DNA of 38,643 bases from Acidimangrovimonas sediminis (GCF_002871005.1 NZ_PHSN01000035.1:1-38643), one strand, 5' to 3'; positions 7,340 to 15,994 are shown, numbered from the stretch's first letter. Program-made: numbers and translations. The notes: a model not told the origin generated them from the sequence alone.

Positions 7340-7594
7340 ATGACCCATATCTCCCCCCTTCTCCGCGCCGCCGAGCAGTCTGCCACCACTCAAGGGGCGG
7401 TGGCGCGTGAGCCCGCCGGCCCGCACGCTTTCTCCTCCCCCCTGCGTGCGGGCTGGCGCCGGCTGGTTTCGACCGTCCGTGCCTTCGAGGCCAGCCCGTT
7501 CTCCAACTGGATCGGCGGCGCCGTGCTCTTCGGCATGCTGATCGTGGGCCTCTGGATCGGCACCGGCCTCGGGATGATGGAGCTGCCGAAATGA
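7340..7594 (+). CDS. Single-TM small phage protein
   Basis: 84 residues, preceded by GGAGG. A basic N-terminal region (RAGWRRLVSTVRAF) leads into one C-terminal membrane helix (WIGGAVLFGMLIVGLWIGTGL). It resumes the rightward early operon after the inverted cassette. Its stop overlaps the start of the next, even smaller membrane gene (ATGA). Function unknown. Confidence 0.7.
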   Translation: MTHISPLLRAAEQSATTQGAVAREPAGPHAFSSPLRAGWRRLVSTVRAFEASPFSNWIGGAVLFGMLIVGLWIGTGLGMMELPK

Positions 7595-7683
7595 GCCCGC
7601 TCGGTTTCACGATCTTCATGGGCAGTGTGCTGGGCGGCTTGGTCGCCTGGCTGTGGATTTTTCATCGTCTTTTCGGGTTCTGA
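7591..7683 (+). CDS. 30-aa membrane micro-protein
   Basis: Thirty codons that start inside the stop of the preceding gene (ATGA) and end two bases before the ATG of the next. Almost the whole length is one membrane helix (GSVLGGLVAWLWIF) with a basic end (HRLFGF). Perfect coupling and the in-frame fit between two accepted genes support it; its small size keeps confidence moderate. With the preceding gene it could form a small membrane complex. Confidence 0.5.
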   Translation: MSPLGFTIFMGSVLGGLVAWLWIFHRLFGF

Positions 7684-7685
7684 CC

Positions 7686-8159
7686 ATGGCTGAGAACGAC
7701 AAACCCCGCACCGGCTTTCCCCGCCCCCTGCGCGCCACGGGTCACTGCCGACACTACCGCTACGAGCGCGGTGACCTGCTCTCGGGAACCGGACCGTGCT
7801 GCGCGCGCGAGGTTAGCCTGCGGAAGCTCGGTGCGGCACTGGCCTGCATGCCGACGCCCGCCGCCGATGCCTATTGCCCGCTCCGCCAGGAATACACCGC
7901 CGCCGAGCGGCAGATGTGGAAGGAGTTTGGCGACGCCCTGCATCACCGCATTGCCCAGGCGATCGCCGCGCTGCCCGCTCCGATCCCGCTGAACACCAGC
8001 GGTCATGTCCCCTGCCCGAACTGCGAGGGGGGCGAGCTCTACTACGCCCGCTGGGATCGCGGCGCGGCGATCCAGTGCAACACCGAGAACTGCGCCGGGG
8101 CGCGCTTCTCGATCGAACGCGGGGCCGACTGGCCCGCCAAACCTGAGGAGGACGCATGA
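7686..8159 (+). CDS. Zinc-ribbon early phage protein
   Basis: 157 residues. The C-terminal part holds a classic ribbon, C110-x2-C113 (CPNC) and C131-x4-C136 (CNTENC), with aromatic residues between as in nucleic-acid-binding ribbons. Five more Cys in the first 65 residues (C21, C38, C39, C54, C64) may form a second metal site. The ATG at 7686 is chosen because it directly follows the stop of the micro-protein; the frame is open 11 codons upstream. A nucleic-acid-binding role is likely; no specific function is known to me. Confidence 0.8.
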   Translation: MAENDKPRTGFPRPLRATGHCRHYRYERGDLLSGTGPCCAREVSLRKLGAALACMPTPAADAYCPLRQEYTAAERQMWKEFGDALHHRIAQAIAALPAPIPLNTSGHVPCPNCEGGELYYARWDRGAAIQCNTENCAGARFSIERGADWPAKPEEDA

Positions 8160-8413
8160 TGCCCGCAATCGCGACCAGCAAAACCCCGACACCGCGCGCC
8201 AAGCTTGCCCGAGTTACCGAACTCCTCGCTGCCGCCCAGTCCGATCTCGACATCGCTCGCGACACGGCGCTGCCGTGGCCCATGCGGTGCGCCTCCAGCC
8301 GCCTCTATGCCCAATCAGCCGAGCAACTCGTGGACGAGCTGGGCGAACTCGCCAGGACCGGCGCGCTCGATGTGCTGCGCCGGGTCCTGGCCAATTCGGG
8401 CGGGCACGCCTGA
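8156..8413 (+). CDS. Small helical early protein, unknown
   Basis: 85 residues starting at ATGATG that overlaps the previous stop (start could equally be 8159). Predicted nearly all helical, Ala/Leu rich, without membrane segments. It overlaps the following gene by one base (TGATG). Function unknown. Confidence 0.7.
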   Translation: MMPAIATSKTPTPRAKLARVTELLAAAQSDLDIARDTALPWPMRCASSRLYAQSAEQLVDELGELARTGALDVLRRVLANSGGHA

Positions 8414-8640
8414 TGCACGCGGCGGCGCTCACCTCTCCCCGGCTTCAGCGGGTGCTGGCGGTCCTGCGGGACGGCAAGCCCCACACGACGCGCGACATCG
8501 TGCGTCGGGGCCGGGTGATGGCGGTGAACGTCTGCATTTCCGAACTTCGCCACCACGGCGCCGAGATCGCCTGCATCAAGCAGGCCACGGCCCAAGGCTG
8601 GCGCTTCTACTACACCATGACAAGGGCTCCCAAAGTATGA
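8413..8640 (+). CDS. Winged-helix DNA-binding protein, small
   Basis: 75 residues starting on the last base of the preceding stop. SPRLQRVLAVLRDGKPHTTRDI, then VNVCISELRHHGAEIACIK, then GWRFYYTM reads as a compact winged helix: helix 1, recognition helix and a beta wing. It resembles the helix-turn-helix proteins that accompany ParB-like genes in Mu-like phages of alphaproteobacteria. It overlaps the ParB-like gene by four bases (ATGA). Likely role: regulation of early genes, or accessory DNA binding. Confidence 0.7.
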   Translation: MHAAALTSPRLQRVLAVLRDGKPHTTRDIVRRGRVMAVNVCISELRHHGAEIACIKQATAQGWRFYYTMTRAPKV

Positions 8641-9488
8641 ATGCCGAAGCTAACCGCCCCGAGACCTACCTCGGTCAAGACAGCATCGATGTGTCGATCG
8701 ACGCGATCGAGGCCAATGAGGGCCGCGCCCGTGCCCTGGACATGAACTGGGTCCGCGCCCTGGCCGACATGATCCGCGAGCAAGGCCTCCTTCAGCCGAT
8801 CCGCGTTCGTGACCTTGGCGACGGCCGCTGGAGCCTGACGGCCGGGCACCATCGCCTGATCGCAGCCAAGGTGGCCGGCTTCGCGAAGATCCGCTGCATC
8901 GTCTCGACCGCCAGCAATGCCGACGAGGCCCGGCTCGAAGAGGTCATGGAGAACCTCGGCCGCAACGAGCTCAATGCCCTCGACCGCTGCTGCCACCTCT
9001 TCGAGCTGAAGCGGGTGTGGGAGAAGCTGTATCCGGAAACGAAAGCCGGCGTTGCTGGGGGTAAAGCCCGTCAGGGTTCAGCAAACGAAATGTTTTCGTT
9101 TGCTACCGCGACTGCCGAAAAAATTGGGCTTTCGAAACGTGCAATTCAGATCTCCGTCAAGATCTGGACCGACCTGACGCCCGAGGCCCGCCGCCGCCTA
9201 GTCGGCACCGAGACCGCGAACAAGCAGACCGAGCTGAAGGCCCTTTCCGAACAGAAGCCGGACCTTCAGGGCAAGATCCTCGACTTGATCTTGGGCGATG
9301 GCCCTGTCGGCAACGTCGCGCAAGCCCTGGACTTCCTGGCAAACGGCGTTGCCCAGAACGCCCTCGAAAAGCGCTATCTCAAGGTGAGCCAGAGCCTCGG
9401 CGCCCTCGACGATGTCACCTTCGACAACGTGCTGGCTGCCCATGAAGACCGGGTGATCGCGTCCCTCAAGCGGAGGGGGCGCATCTGA
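8637..9488 (+). CDS. ParB-like (ParB/Srx superfamily) DNA-binding protein
   Basis: 283 residues. Residues ~18-90 form a ParB N-terminal domain with the typical sequence LADMIREQGLLQPIRVR and the motif TAGHHRL (~68-74), which binds CTP in ParB proteins. The HTH middle domain (~135-165, FSFATATAEKIGLSKRAIQ) follows. Unlike plasmid ParB there is no ParA next to it; it lies directly upstream of, and overlaps by one base, the transposase gene. ParB-like genes in this position are known from Mu-like phages of Rhodobacteraceae, but their role is not established; DNA binding linked to transposition or regulation is an inference. Confidence 0.85.
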   Translation: MNAEANRPETYLGQDSIDVSIDAIEANEGRARALDMNWVRALADMIREQGLLQPIRVRDLGDGRWSLTAGHHRLIAAKVAGFAKIRCIVSTASNADEARLEEVMENLGRNELNALDRCCHLFELKRVWEKLYPETKAGVAGGKARQGSANEMFSFATATAEKIGLSKRAIQISVKIWTDLTPEARRRLVGTETANKQTELKALSEQKPDLQGKILDLILGDGPVGNVAQALDFLANGVAQNALEKRYLKVSQSLGALDDVTFDNVLAAHEDRVIASLKRRGRI

Positions 9489-11767
9489 TGAGCGCGGCCG
9501 CCCAGCAGTTCTTCACGGCAAGGGAGCTTGCAGATGCCACCGCCGCGCGCGGATTGGCAGGCCTTCCGATGACCGAGCGTGGATGGAGAAAGTCCGCGAC
9601 CAGGGAGGGCTGGAATGCTCTGCCGGAACGACTGGCGCGGCCGCGGGCCACGTCGGGCACGGGCGGACGCCCCACCACCGAATACCACCTCTCGCTCCTT
9701 CCGGAGGCACTACAGGCAGCGCTGACCGCCCGCACGGCCACCGTCGCGCTGCAGGCCGCGCACGAGATCCAGACCGAAGCGGCAAGACGTCAGGTCATGG
9801 CAATCCGAGCCCAGGCGCTCGGCGCCCATGCCCGGGGCGTGATGGAGGCCCGGGCCGAAATCCTGACAACGATCGAGGGCTATGCCATCGCCCACGGCGA
9901 GAACCGTGCCTGGGGCATCGCGAGCTTCGTGAATGCCCAGAAGGCGTTCGCCGATCGTCAGGAAATCGAGCTCCGGCGCGAGTCAGGCGCGCCCCTCTCG
10001 CCCCACGAGCTCGCATCGCTCTCGCGGCCGCTCGAACTGACCTCGCCGACAGGTTTTCACATTGCCCCGGAACGCCTCCGTGTCGCCAACGATCGGCGCA
10101 ACGCGATGAGCGTAAGCCGCCGCGCGCTCTACGACTGGTTCAAGGTTCGGGATGAGCGGGGCGTGGTCGCACTCGCGCCCGTGCCGCCAAAAGAGGCCGA
10201 GCCGATCCCCGCGGCCTTCGCGGAGTTCCTCAAGTTCTACGCCATGCCCTCGAAACCGACCATCTCGGATGCGCATGCGCAGTACCTGAAGAAGGTGACG
10301 GGTGATCCGGGGCTGCACCACATGCCGATCACGCTCGGACAGGCGCGCCGTATCTTGCGCGAGCGGATGAACAACATCGAGAAGCATGTCGGCCGTGAGG
10401 GACTGCTGACGCTGCGCTCCCGCATGGCTTATGTCACGCGCACCACCGAGGGCATGTGGCCGACCACGATCTATACCGCCGACGGCAAGACCTTCGACGC
10501 CGAGATCGCCGATCCCGTCACGAAAAACCCGATCCGGCCGGAGATCACGACGATCCTCGACGTCGTTACGCGCAAGGTCGTCGGGATCTCCCTCGCCCGC
10601 TCGGAAAACCAGCGCACAGTGGCCGAAGCGCTCCGCAACAGCTGCGTCGATAACGGCATTCCGGCGATTTTCTACGTCGACCGCGGCCCGGGCTACAAGA
10701 ACGAGGCGATGGACGCCGATGTCAGCGGCCTGATGGGGCGCCTCGGCATCACGAAGATGCATGCGCTGCCCTATGGGTCGCAGGCGAAAGGCCGGATCGA
10801 GCGCCCACAGGCGACGATCTGGGATGTGCTCGCCAAGCGCCTGCCCACCTACATCAGCCGCGACATGGACAAGGAGGCGAAGCAGTTCGTCCACAAGAAG
10901 ACCCGGCGTGAGATTGCCGAGTTCGGAGAGTCGCGCCTGCTGCCGAGCTGGGAGCGCTTCGTCGAACTCGCCTGGGGCATGGTCGCCGAATACAACGATC
11001 GTCCCCACCGCGGATTGCCGAAGTTCATCGACCCGGAAACCGGGAAGACGCGGCATATGAGCCCGAACGAGGCCTGGGCCGCCCACGTGCGCGACGGCTT
11101 CCATCCCGTGCAGGTCGATGCAGACGAGGTCGACGATCTTTTCCGCCCCTACGAGACCCGTGTCGCCCGCCGCGGCGAAGTGCAGTGGAACTCGAACACC
11201 TATTTCGACCATGCTCTGGTACCCTACCACCAGAAGAAGGTCATGGTGGGCTACGACTATCACCAGGCCGACCGGGTCTGGGTCCGGGAGTTCGACGTCG
11301 AGACCGGTCAGCCCGGAAAGCTCATCTGCGTCGCGCGTTTCGAGGCGAACGCCCAGCGGTATGTCCCTGTCAGCTACGAGCAGAAGGCGATCGAAGACCG
11401 GGCCAAGAGTCGTCAGGCCCGGATTGGCAAGAAATCGGCCGAGATCGAAGCCGAGCGCCTCGGGCTGCATCTGGTGGAACATCAGCCGGTCGAGCCCGCG
11501 CCGTTCTTCGAATCGATCGAGGATGAACCCGTCAGGATTTCCCAAGAGCCGGAAGTTCCTGACGTCCCTGCGAGCCTGCCCAGGCGACGCACCTTCGCTT
11601 CCGACGAAGACCTGGCCGCCTGGGCCCTGGATCACCCTGAAGAGCTAACGCCAAACCAGATCAACGTCCTGAAGAGCTGCCTTGGCAGTCAGACGGCCCG
11701 CGATCTGTTCCGAATGTCAGGCATCGATGTGGAGGCGCTTCGAACCCTCCTCCGCGCCGTTGCCTGA
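9488..11767 (+). CDS. MuA-type DDE transposase
   Basis: 759-residue transposase expected to bind the phage ends and catalyse strand transfer for integration and replicative transposition. The N-terminal ~70 residues are a MuA-like winged DNA-binding domain (FTARELADA, TERGWRKSATREGW). The catalytic core carries D332 (TADGKTFDAE), D398 (FYVDRGPG) and E438 (KGRIERPQ), spaced 66 and 40 residues apart. The C-terminal third contains a beta-barrel and a basic linker (VARRGEVQW, then AKSRQARIGKKSAE) before a short tail that should contact the B ATPase. It is somewhat longer than MuA (663 residues). It overlaps the ParB-like gene at TGATG and is followed by the B gene, as in Mu. Confidence 0.96.
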   Translation: MSAAAQQFFTARELADATAARGLAGLPMTERGWRKSATREGWNALPERLARPRATSGTGGRPTTEYHLSLLPEALQAALTARTATVALQAAHEIQTEAARRQVMAIRAQALGAHARGVMEARAEILTTIEGYAIAHGENRAWGIASFVNAQKAFADRQEIELRRESGAPLSPHELASLSRPLELTSPTGFHIAPERLRVANDRRNAMSVSRRALYDWFKVRDERGVVALAPVPPKEAEPIPAAFAEFLKFYAMPSKPTISDAHAQYLKKVTGDPGLHHMPITLGQARRILRERMNNIEKHVGREGLLTLRSRMAYVTRTTEGMWPTTIYTADGKTFDAEIADPVTKNPIRPEITTILDVVTRKVVGISLARSENQRTVAEALRNSCVDNGIPAIFYVDRGPGYKNEAMDADVSGLMGRLGITKMHALPYGSQAKGRIERPQATIWDVLAKRLPTYISRDMDKEAKQFVHKKTRREIAEFGESRLLPSWERFVELAWGMVAEYNDRPHRGLPKFIDPETGKTRHMSPNEAWAAHVRDGFHPVQVDADEVDDLFRPYETRVARRGEVQWNSNTYFDHALVPYHQKKVMVGYDYHQADRVWVREFDVETGQPGKLICVARFEANAQRYVPVSYEQKAIEDRAKSRQARIGKKSAEIEAERLGLHLVEHQPVEPAPFFESIEDEPVRISQEPEVPDVPASLPRRRTFASDEDLAAWALDHPEELTPNQINVLKSCLGSQTARDLFRMSGIDVEALRTLLRAVA

Positions 11768-11799
11768 CACCCTGCTGAGAGCATGAGGAGAGCATAAAA

Positions 11800-12576
11800 A
11801 TGAAGAACACCTTTGTCGAGACGAGCAACACGAAGCGCTTCCTGGGCGCCATGCATGCGCTCGACGATCGCGGTGCGATCGAGGCCTGCATGGTGGTGGT
11901 CGACGGCAAGCCGGGGCTGGGCAAGACCACCACCCTGTCGCGCTGGGTCGCCCAGACCGGCAGCATCTACATGCGCGCGCAGAAGGGATGGGATTATAGC
12001 TGGTTCATCAAGGATCTGCTGACCGAGCTCTCCGTGTCTTACGAGGGCATCCGTGGTGGGCGCCGCGAGCGCTTCGCCCGCGTGATCCAGGAACTGCAGT
12101 CGCGTGCCGAAGAGGCCGCACTGAACGGCACGACGTTCGGCCTCGTCATCGACGAATGCGACCTTGTGTCGAACCGCAGCGAGATCATGGAAGCGATCCG
12201 CGGCATCAGCGATATCCAATTCATGCCGACGATCCTGGTCGGCATGGGGCGGCTCCGCGACAACCTGCGCCGCTTTCCCCAGATCGAGAGCCGCGCCCCG
12301 AACAAGGTGGAGTTCCTGCCGGCCTCCCGCGAGGACGTCGCCGCGCTGATCGAGGGTCGGTGCGAGGTGGCGGTTGCCGATGATCTGATCGACTTCGTCC
12401 ACAAGGTCTCGAAGGGGTTCAACCGCGAGATCCTCGACGCGATCGCGAACATCGAGAAGTTCGGGCGCCGCATCGATCTCGGGCCGAAGGGCGTCACCGT
12501 CGCCGACATGGCCGGCCAGACGCTCATGAACGACCGTACACATGGCAAGCCCATCAAGGTTCCGGGGGCGTTCTGA
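11800..12576 (+). CDS. MuB-type ATPase (transposition target selector)
   Basis: 258-residue AAA+ ATPase. Walker A is GKPGLGKTTT (36-45), Walker B LVIDE (115-119), with a sensor-like segment PTILVGMG. MuB relatives coat target DNA, activate the transposase and provide target immunity. It lacks the N-terminal HTH extension of Mu B (312 residues), so the protein is nearer the minimal AAA+ form. It starts 32 bases after the transposase stop, behind GAGGAG, and overlaps the next gene at TGATG. Confidence 0.93.
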   Translation: MKNTFVETSNTKRFLGAMHALDDRGAIEACMVVVDGKPGLGKTTTLSRWVAQTGSIYMRAQKGWDYSWFIKDLLTELSVSYEGIRGGRRERFARVIQELQSRAEEAALNGTTFGLVIDECDLVSNRSEIMEAIRGISDIQFMPTILVGMGRLRDNLRRFPQIESRAPNKVEFLPASREDVAALIEGRCEVAVADDLIDFVHKVSKGFNREILDAIANIEKFGRRIDLGPKGVTVADMAGQTLMNDRTHGKPIKVPGAF

Positions 12577-13175
12577 TGGTCGCAGGCGAATTCGATACAG
12601 GCACCCTTGGCGCTGCAACGACAGCGCTTCTTCGAGCGATGGCGGATGGCAGCGATCACGGGGTCATGGCGCTGCAGGAGCAGCTCGGCCTTAACCGCCG
12701 CCAGTTCAACAACGCGGCCCGGCGGCTGTTCCTGCGGAGCTACGCCACCATCGTCAAACCGGGCGTGATCCGACTCACCAATGGTGGGAAGGCCGCTGCC
12801 TCGTCCGGCGAGGTGATCCGCGGCGGTCCGAAGGGTCAGGTGAAGATCATCAAGGACACCTTCCGCCAGCGCGCCTGGACGGCGATGCGTGTGCGGCGCT
12901 GCTTTACGATCGGCGAGATCGTGGCCGATGCCTCTCGCGATGGCGATGGTGATCAGCAGGACAACGCTCGCCGCTACGTCTCGCGGCTGAGTGCGGCCGG
13001 CTACGTCGCCGAGATGCCGCGCCGCGTGTCTGGCACGGCGCCGGGCTCCAACGGCTTCAAGCGTTGGCTTATCCGTCAAGACACCGGCCCGAAGGCACCG
13101 GTGTTCCGCGAGAGCGCCTGCGCGATCCATGATCCGAACACAGGGGAGGACGTGGCATGCAAAACCGCCAGCTGA
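12576..13175 (+). CDS. Early phage protein with HTH segments
   Basis: 199 residues. Residues ~10-60 (LLRAMADGSDHGVMALQEQL, then NRRQFNNAARRLF) and ~105-150 (FTIGEIVADAS, DNARRYVSRLSAAGYVAEM) look like two winged-helix units. Members of this type recur after B genes in transposable phages; no role is established. It overlaps the following gene by 19 bases in another frame. Confidence 0.75.
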   Translation: MVAGEFDTGTLGAATTALLRAMADGSDHGVMALQEQLGLNRRQFNNAARRLFLRSYATIVKPGVIRLTNGGKAAASSGEVIRGGPKGQVKIIKDTFRQRAWTAMRVRRCFTIGEIVADASRDGDGDQQDNARRYVSRLSAAGYVAEMPRRVSGTAPGSNGFKRWLIRQDTGPKAPVFRESACAIHDPNTGEDVACKTAS

Positions 13176-13528
13176 CCAACCTGGATCTGCCCGCCCCCGA
13201 CTGGGTCGAACTCGTCCGCGAGGAGGTTGCCAAGGGTCGCTCGATCGCCGCCGTCGCGGCTGAAATCGGCATGCCGCGCCCGTCGCTCTCGATGCTCTTG
13301 TCGGGCACCTATCCGGCGAAGCTCGACAAGGTCAGCCGCAAGTATGCCGCCCGTGTCTTCTCAATCTACCGGGCTGAACGGCTCTGCCCCCACATCGGCC
13401 GCGGGATCTCGCTCGCGACCTGCCGCGAGAACGCGCTCGCGCCGATGTCCACGTCGAACCCCGAAAAGCTGCGCCAGTGGCGCGCCTGCCGGGTCTGCGA
13501 ATTCAACCCGCTGAAGGAGGTGACCTGA
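13157..13528 (+). CDS. HTH regulator with C-terminal four-Cys cluster
   Basis: 123 residues. The N-terminal half has a clear helix-turn-helix (GRSIAAVAAEIGMPRPSLSMLLSG, in the LacI/XRE style). The C-terminal half carries Cys 77, 89, 111 and 114 in CPHIG, LATC and RACRVC, which probably hold zinc or an iron-sulphur cluster. DNA-binding regulator or replication accessory by inference. Ends with GGAGGTGA that serves as ribosome site for the next gene, whose ATG overlaps its stop (TGATG). Confidence 0.75.
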   Translation: MQNRQLTNLDLPAPDWVELVREEVAKGRSIAAVAAEIGMPRPSLSMLLSGTYPAKLDKVSRKYAARVFSIYRAERLCPHIGRGISLATCRENALAPMSTSNPEKLRQWRACRVCEFNPLKEVT

Positions 13529-13821
13529 TGTCGCGCAAACACCTGGTCGAGCAGATCGAAGCGATCGAGTTCAGCGACGAGGCGGGCGTTCTGTTTCAGC
13601 AGCTCTCGGCCTTCCCGCCTTCATCGGAAGCAGGTGCTGTCATCCTGGTCGTGGCTGCCATGCTGCTCGCCTCCCAGCATCCGGGAGAGTCCCCGTTGAT
13701 CGGCGCCGCACTGCGCGAGATGAGCACGGAATTCGAGGATCTCATCTTCGAGGTTCACCAGCGCCTGGGCAATGGCCGCATGAGGTCCGTGCTTCGCTTC
13801 GTGGGAGGGATCGATGTCTGA
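13528..13821 (+). CDS. Small phage protein with hydrophobic centre, unknown
   Basis: 97 residues, strong ribosome site (GGAGG, 7 bases upstream). A central stretch (GAVILVVAAMLLAS) could be one membrane helix or a buried helix of a helical protein; flanks are acidic. No family recognised. Overlaps the next gene by eight bases if that gene starts at 13814. Confidence 0.7.
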   Translation: MSRKHLVEQIEAIEFSDEAGVLFQQLSAFPPSSEAGAVILVVAAMLLASQHPGESPLIGAALREMSTEFEDLIFEVHQRLGNGRMRSVLRFVGGIDV

Positions 13822-13864
13822 CCCTCTCGCCGGAAATCCCCCCATCCCCACCATGGAGACCCCA

Positions 13865-14515
13865 ATGTCCGATTTCGCCCCCACCGCCGTACCGAGCGCC
13901 CTGATCGAGGTCGACGGCAAGAGCTATATGCGCGACGCCAAGGGCGCGCTTTGGCCGGCAGAGCTCGTGAAGGCCCAGCACAAGCTTGAGGACGATACTG
14001 TCCGCAAGGTCATGGGCTACGCGCTGTCGTTGAGCGACCAGGTGTCGCGCTTCAAGGCCCACACCTTCGAGGATCTCGGCAGCTTCGACGCGATCCTCGA
14101 ACAGGAATACGGGCTTACGAAGGGCGGCCCAAAGGGCAACCGCACCTATCAGACCTACGACGGCCTCATGAAGGTCGAGGTTCGCGTTGCCGACCTCATG
14201 GATTTCGGACCGGAGCTGCAGGTCGGCAAGCAGTTGCTCGACGAATGCCTCAACGAGTGGGCCGCGGACAGCCGCCCGGAGATCCGCGCCCTGATCACCA
14301 AGACCTTCAACACCGACAAGGAAGGTCAGGTGAACCGCGCGCTGCTGTTCACCCTGCTGAGCCTCGATGTCGAGGATGAGCGCTGGGTCAAGGCGATGGA
14401 GGCCCTGCGGGCTGCCATCCGTGTGGTGGGTTCCAGGACCTACTACCGGATCCAGACACGCCAGAGCGTCGATGCGCCCTGGGAGACCGTCACGATCGAC
14501 CTGGCGAAGGCATAA
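13865..14515 (+). CDS. DUF3164-family phage protein
   Basis: 216 residues from ATG 13865 (233 if the upstream ATG at 13814 is used). The opening IEVDGKSYMRDAKGALWP followed by ELVKAQHKLEDDTVRKVMGYA is the pattern of DUF3164 proteins, found between B and gemA in Mu-like phages. The function of this family is unknown; a role in DNA metabolism during replicative transposition is often guessed. The start at 13865 is preferred because homologues begin near this point, though no strong Shine-Dalgarno sequence separates the two options. Confidence 0.82.
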   Translation: MSDFAPTAVPSALIEVDGKSYMRDAKGALWPAELVKAQHKLEDDTVRKVMGYALSLSDQVSRFKAHTFEDLGSFDAILEQEYGLTKGGPKGNRTYQTYDGLMKVEVRVADLMDFGPELQVGKQLLDECLNEWAADSRPEIRALITKTFNTDKEGQVNRALLFTLLSLDVEDERWVKAMEALRAAIRVVGSRTYYRIQTRQSVDAPWETVTIDLAKA

Positions 14516-14519
14516 GTCG

Positions 14520-14705
14520 ATGAAACTGACCCTCAACCCCGCAACCATCGTTCTCGTCGCCGAAATCCTGCGTGCAGAGCGCGGCGCGGAGGCGTGCGAC
14601 GTCGACGATGCCGGTCGGATGATCGTGGAGGCGATCAAGCGCCTCCGCGATACGGGCGACGAGGTCGAGACCGAAATGCGGTTTCACGAAGGCGAACTCG
14701 ACTGA
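14520..14705 (+). CDS. Small acidic phage protein, unknown
   Basis: 61 residues, starting five bases after the DUF3164-like gene. Helical and acidic (CDVDDAGRMIVEAIKRL, then TGDEVETEMRFHEGELD). Codon use matches its neighbours; the frame is open and tightly packed between two genes. No function assigned. Confidence 0.6.
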   Translation: MKLTLNPATIVLVAEILRAERGAEACDVDDAGRMIVEAIKRLRDTGDEVETEMRFHEGELD

Positions 14706-14762
14706 CTTTTGAATTTCACCCCCGGCGGCGCTGTGCGGCCGAGCAACCCCAAGGAGAAGACC

Positions 14763-15032
14763 ATGAGCAACTTCAACAAGACCGACCTGATCGCCAACGT
14801 GACCGCGGCGACGGGTACGTCCAAGCAGACGGTTCAGGCAGTGATCGACGCCGCCCTGAAGGAGATCTCCGAGAAAGCTGACGCCGGCATGACGGTCCGT
14901 CTCGCGCAGTTCGGCACCTTCCAGGTCAAGGAAAGCGCGGCGCGCCAGGGTCGGAACCCTCGGACCGGTGAGACGGTCGAGATCCCGGCCAAGCGTCGGC
15001 TCGCCTTCAAGGCGTCGAAGTCCCACGCCTGA
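14763..15032 (+). CDS. HU-family DNA-binding protein
   Basis: 89 residues, the standard HU length. It has the HU pattern: NKTDLIANVTAATGTSKQ at the start, RLAQFGTFQV in the body and the DNA-binding arm segment GRNPRTGETVEIPAKR. Mu transposition needs host HU to bend the left end; a phage-coded copy in the transposition operon suggests the phage brings its own. Good ribosome site (AAGGAGA). The ATG at 14763 matches family starts. After its stop an imperfect hairpin (CCCGCTC at 15041-15047 with GAGCCGGG at 15054-15061) lies in an 84-base gap. Confidence 0.95.
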   Translation: MSNFNKTDLIANVTAATGTSKQTVQAVIDAALKEISEKADAGMTVRLAQFGTFQVKESAARQGRNPRTGETVEIPAKRRLAFKASKSHA

Positions 15033-15116
15033 TGCGAAACCCCGCTCGGCGATGAGCCGGGCGGCGGTCGGCCGGGCGTGGTGGCCTGGTCCTGATGATG
15101 CAGCCGGAGGTGCAAG

Positions 15117-15359
15117 ATGAAGAAGAACAGGTTGTCCGATCTCAATGATCACCTCTTCGCCCAGCTGGAACGGCTGAGCGACGAAAGCCTGACGGCCGAA
15201 CAGATCGAGCAGGAGGTGAAACGCGCCGGCGCGATTGTCGATGTCGCTGACCAGGTCTCGGAAAATGCGAAGTTGCAGCTCACTGCCGCCAAGCTCTTTG
15301 CAGAGCACGGGGCTCAAGTGCTTCCCCATCTACCCGCAATCGGGAAGGCGCAGGAATGA
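15117..15359 (+). CDS. Small helical phage protein, unknown
   Basis: 80 residues with GGAGG upstream. Fully helical and charged (SDLNDHLFAQLERLSDESLTAE), with the C-terminal half rich in Ala/Leu. Proteins of this size and pattern occur upstream of the HNH or gemA genes in Mu-like phages. Overlaps the HNH gene by four bases (ATGA). Confidence 0.75.
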   Translation: MKKNRLSDLNDHLFAQLERLSDESLTAEQIEQEVKRAGAIVDVADQVSENAKLQLTAAKLFAEHGAQVLPHLPAIGKAQE

Positions 15360-15994
15360 AGGGCCAGGCAATCGACTACCTGCCGGAAGAACTGGCGTGG
15401 ATCGAGGCCCACAAGGACTGGCCGCGAAAGACGCTGCATGCGGGGTTTTGCGCACGTTTCCGTCGCACCGATGTGTCCGTGGATGCGCTGAAGCAGCTCT
15501 GCCTCCGCAAGGGCTGGAAGACAGGGCGCACCGGCTGCTTTCCCAAAGGCAACGAGCCGATGAACAAGGGCAAGAAGATGCCCTTCAATGCCAACAGCGC
15601 ACGCACCCAGTTCAAGAAGGGAGATCGGCCTCACACATGGCGCGGCGCGGGCCACGAACGTATCGACGCGAAAGATGGTTACGTCATCATGATCGTGGAC
15701 GAGACGAATCCCTGGACTGGGGCGCCGACCCGGCCGGTCCACAAGCATCGCTGGCTCTGGGAAAAGAAGCACGGCCCGATCCCCAAGGGAATGGTCCTCA
15801 AATGCCTCAGCGGCGACAAGACGAATTGCGATCCATCGAACTGGGAACTCATCCCGCAAGCCATGATGCCTCGACTTTCGGGGCGCTGGGGCATCGCCTA
15901 CGATGATGCGCCAGATGAGCTGAAGCCCACGTTGATGGCAACGGCGAAGCTGGAATACGCCGCCCGCGAAGCAAAGAAGCGGGCGAAGTCATGA
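15356..15994 (+). CDS. HNH endonuclease
   Basis: 212 residues. The N-terminal third is a short helical DNA-binding part (LPEELAWIEAHKDWPRK); a basic linker with repeated KG turns (FPKGNEPMNKGKKMP) follows. The HNH core is at about 127-167: HKHRWLWEKKHGPIPKG, then LSGDKTNCDPSNWELI, with the first His, the Asn of DPSNW and Zn-site residues in place. It could act in DNA processing or be a resident homing-type enzyme; here it is in the operon and coupled at both ends, so it is probably a fixed phage function. Confidence 0.9.
   Translation: MKGQAIDYLPEELAWIEAHKDWPRKTLHAGFCARFRRTDVSVDALKQLCLRKGWKTGRTGCFPKGNEPMNKGKKMPFNANSARTQFKKGDRPHTWRGAGHERIDAKDGYVIMIVDETNPWTGAPTRPVHKHRWLWEKKHGPIPKGMVLKCLSGDKTNCDPSNWELIPQAMMPRLSGRWGIAYDDAPDELKPTLMATAKLEYAAREAKKRAKS

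Noticed and set aside
9983-11635. 550-codon minus-strand frame opposite the transposase
   Set aside because: Antisense shadow; the plus strand has a full DDE catalytic triad.
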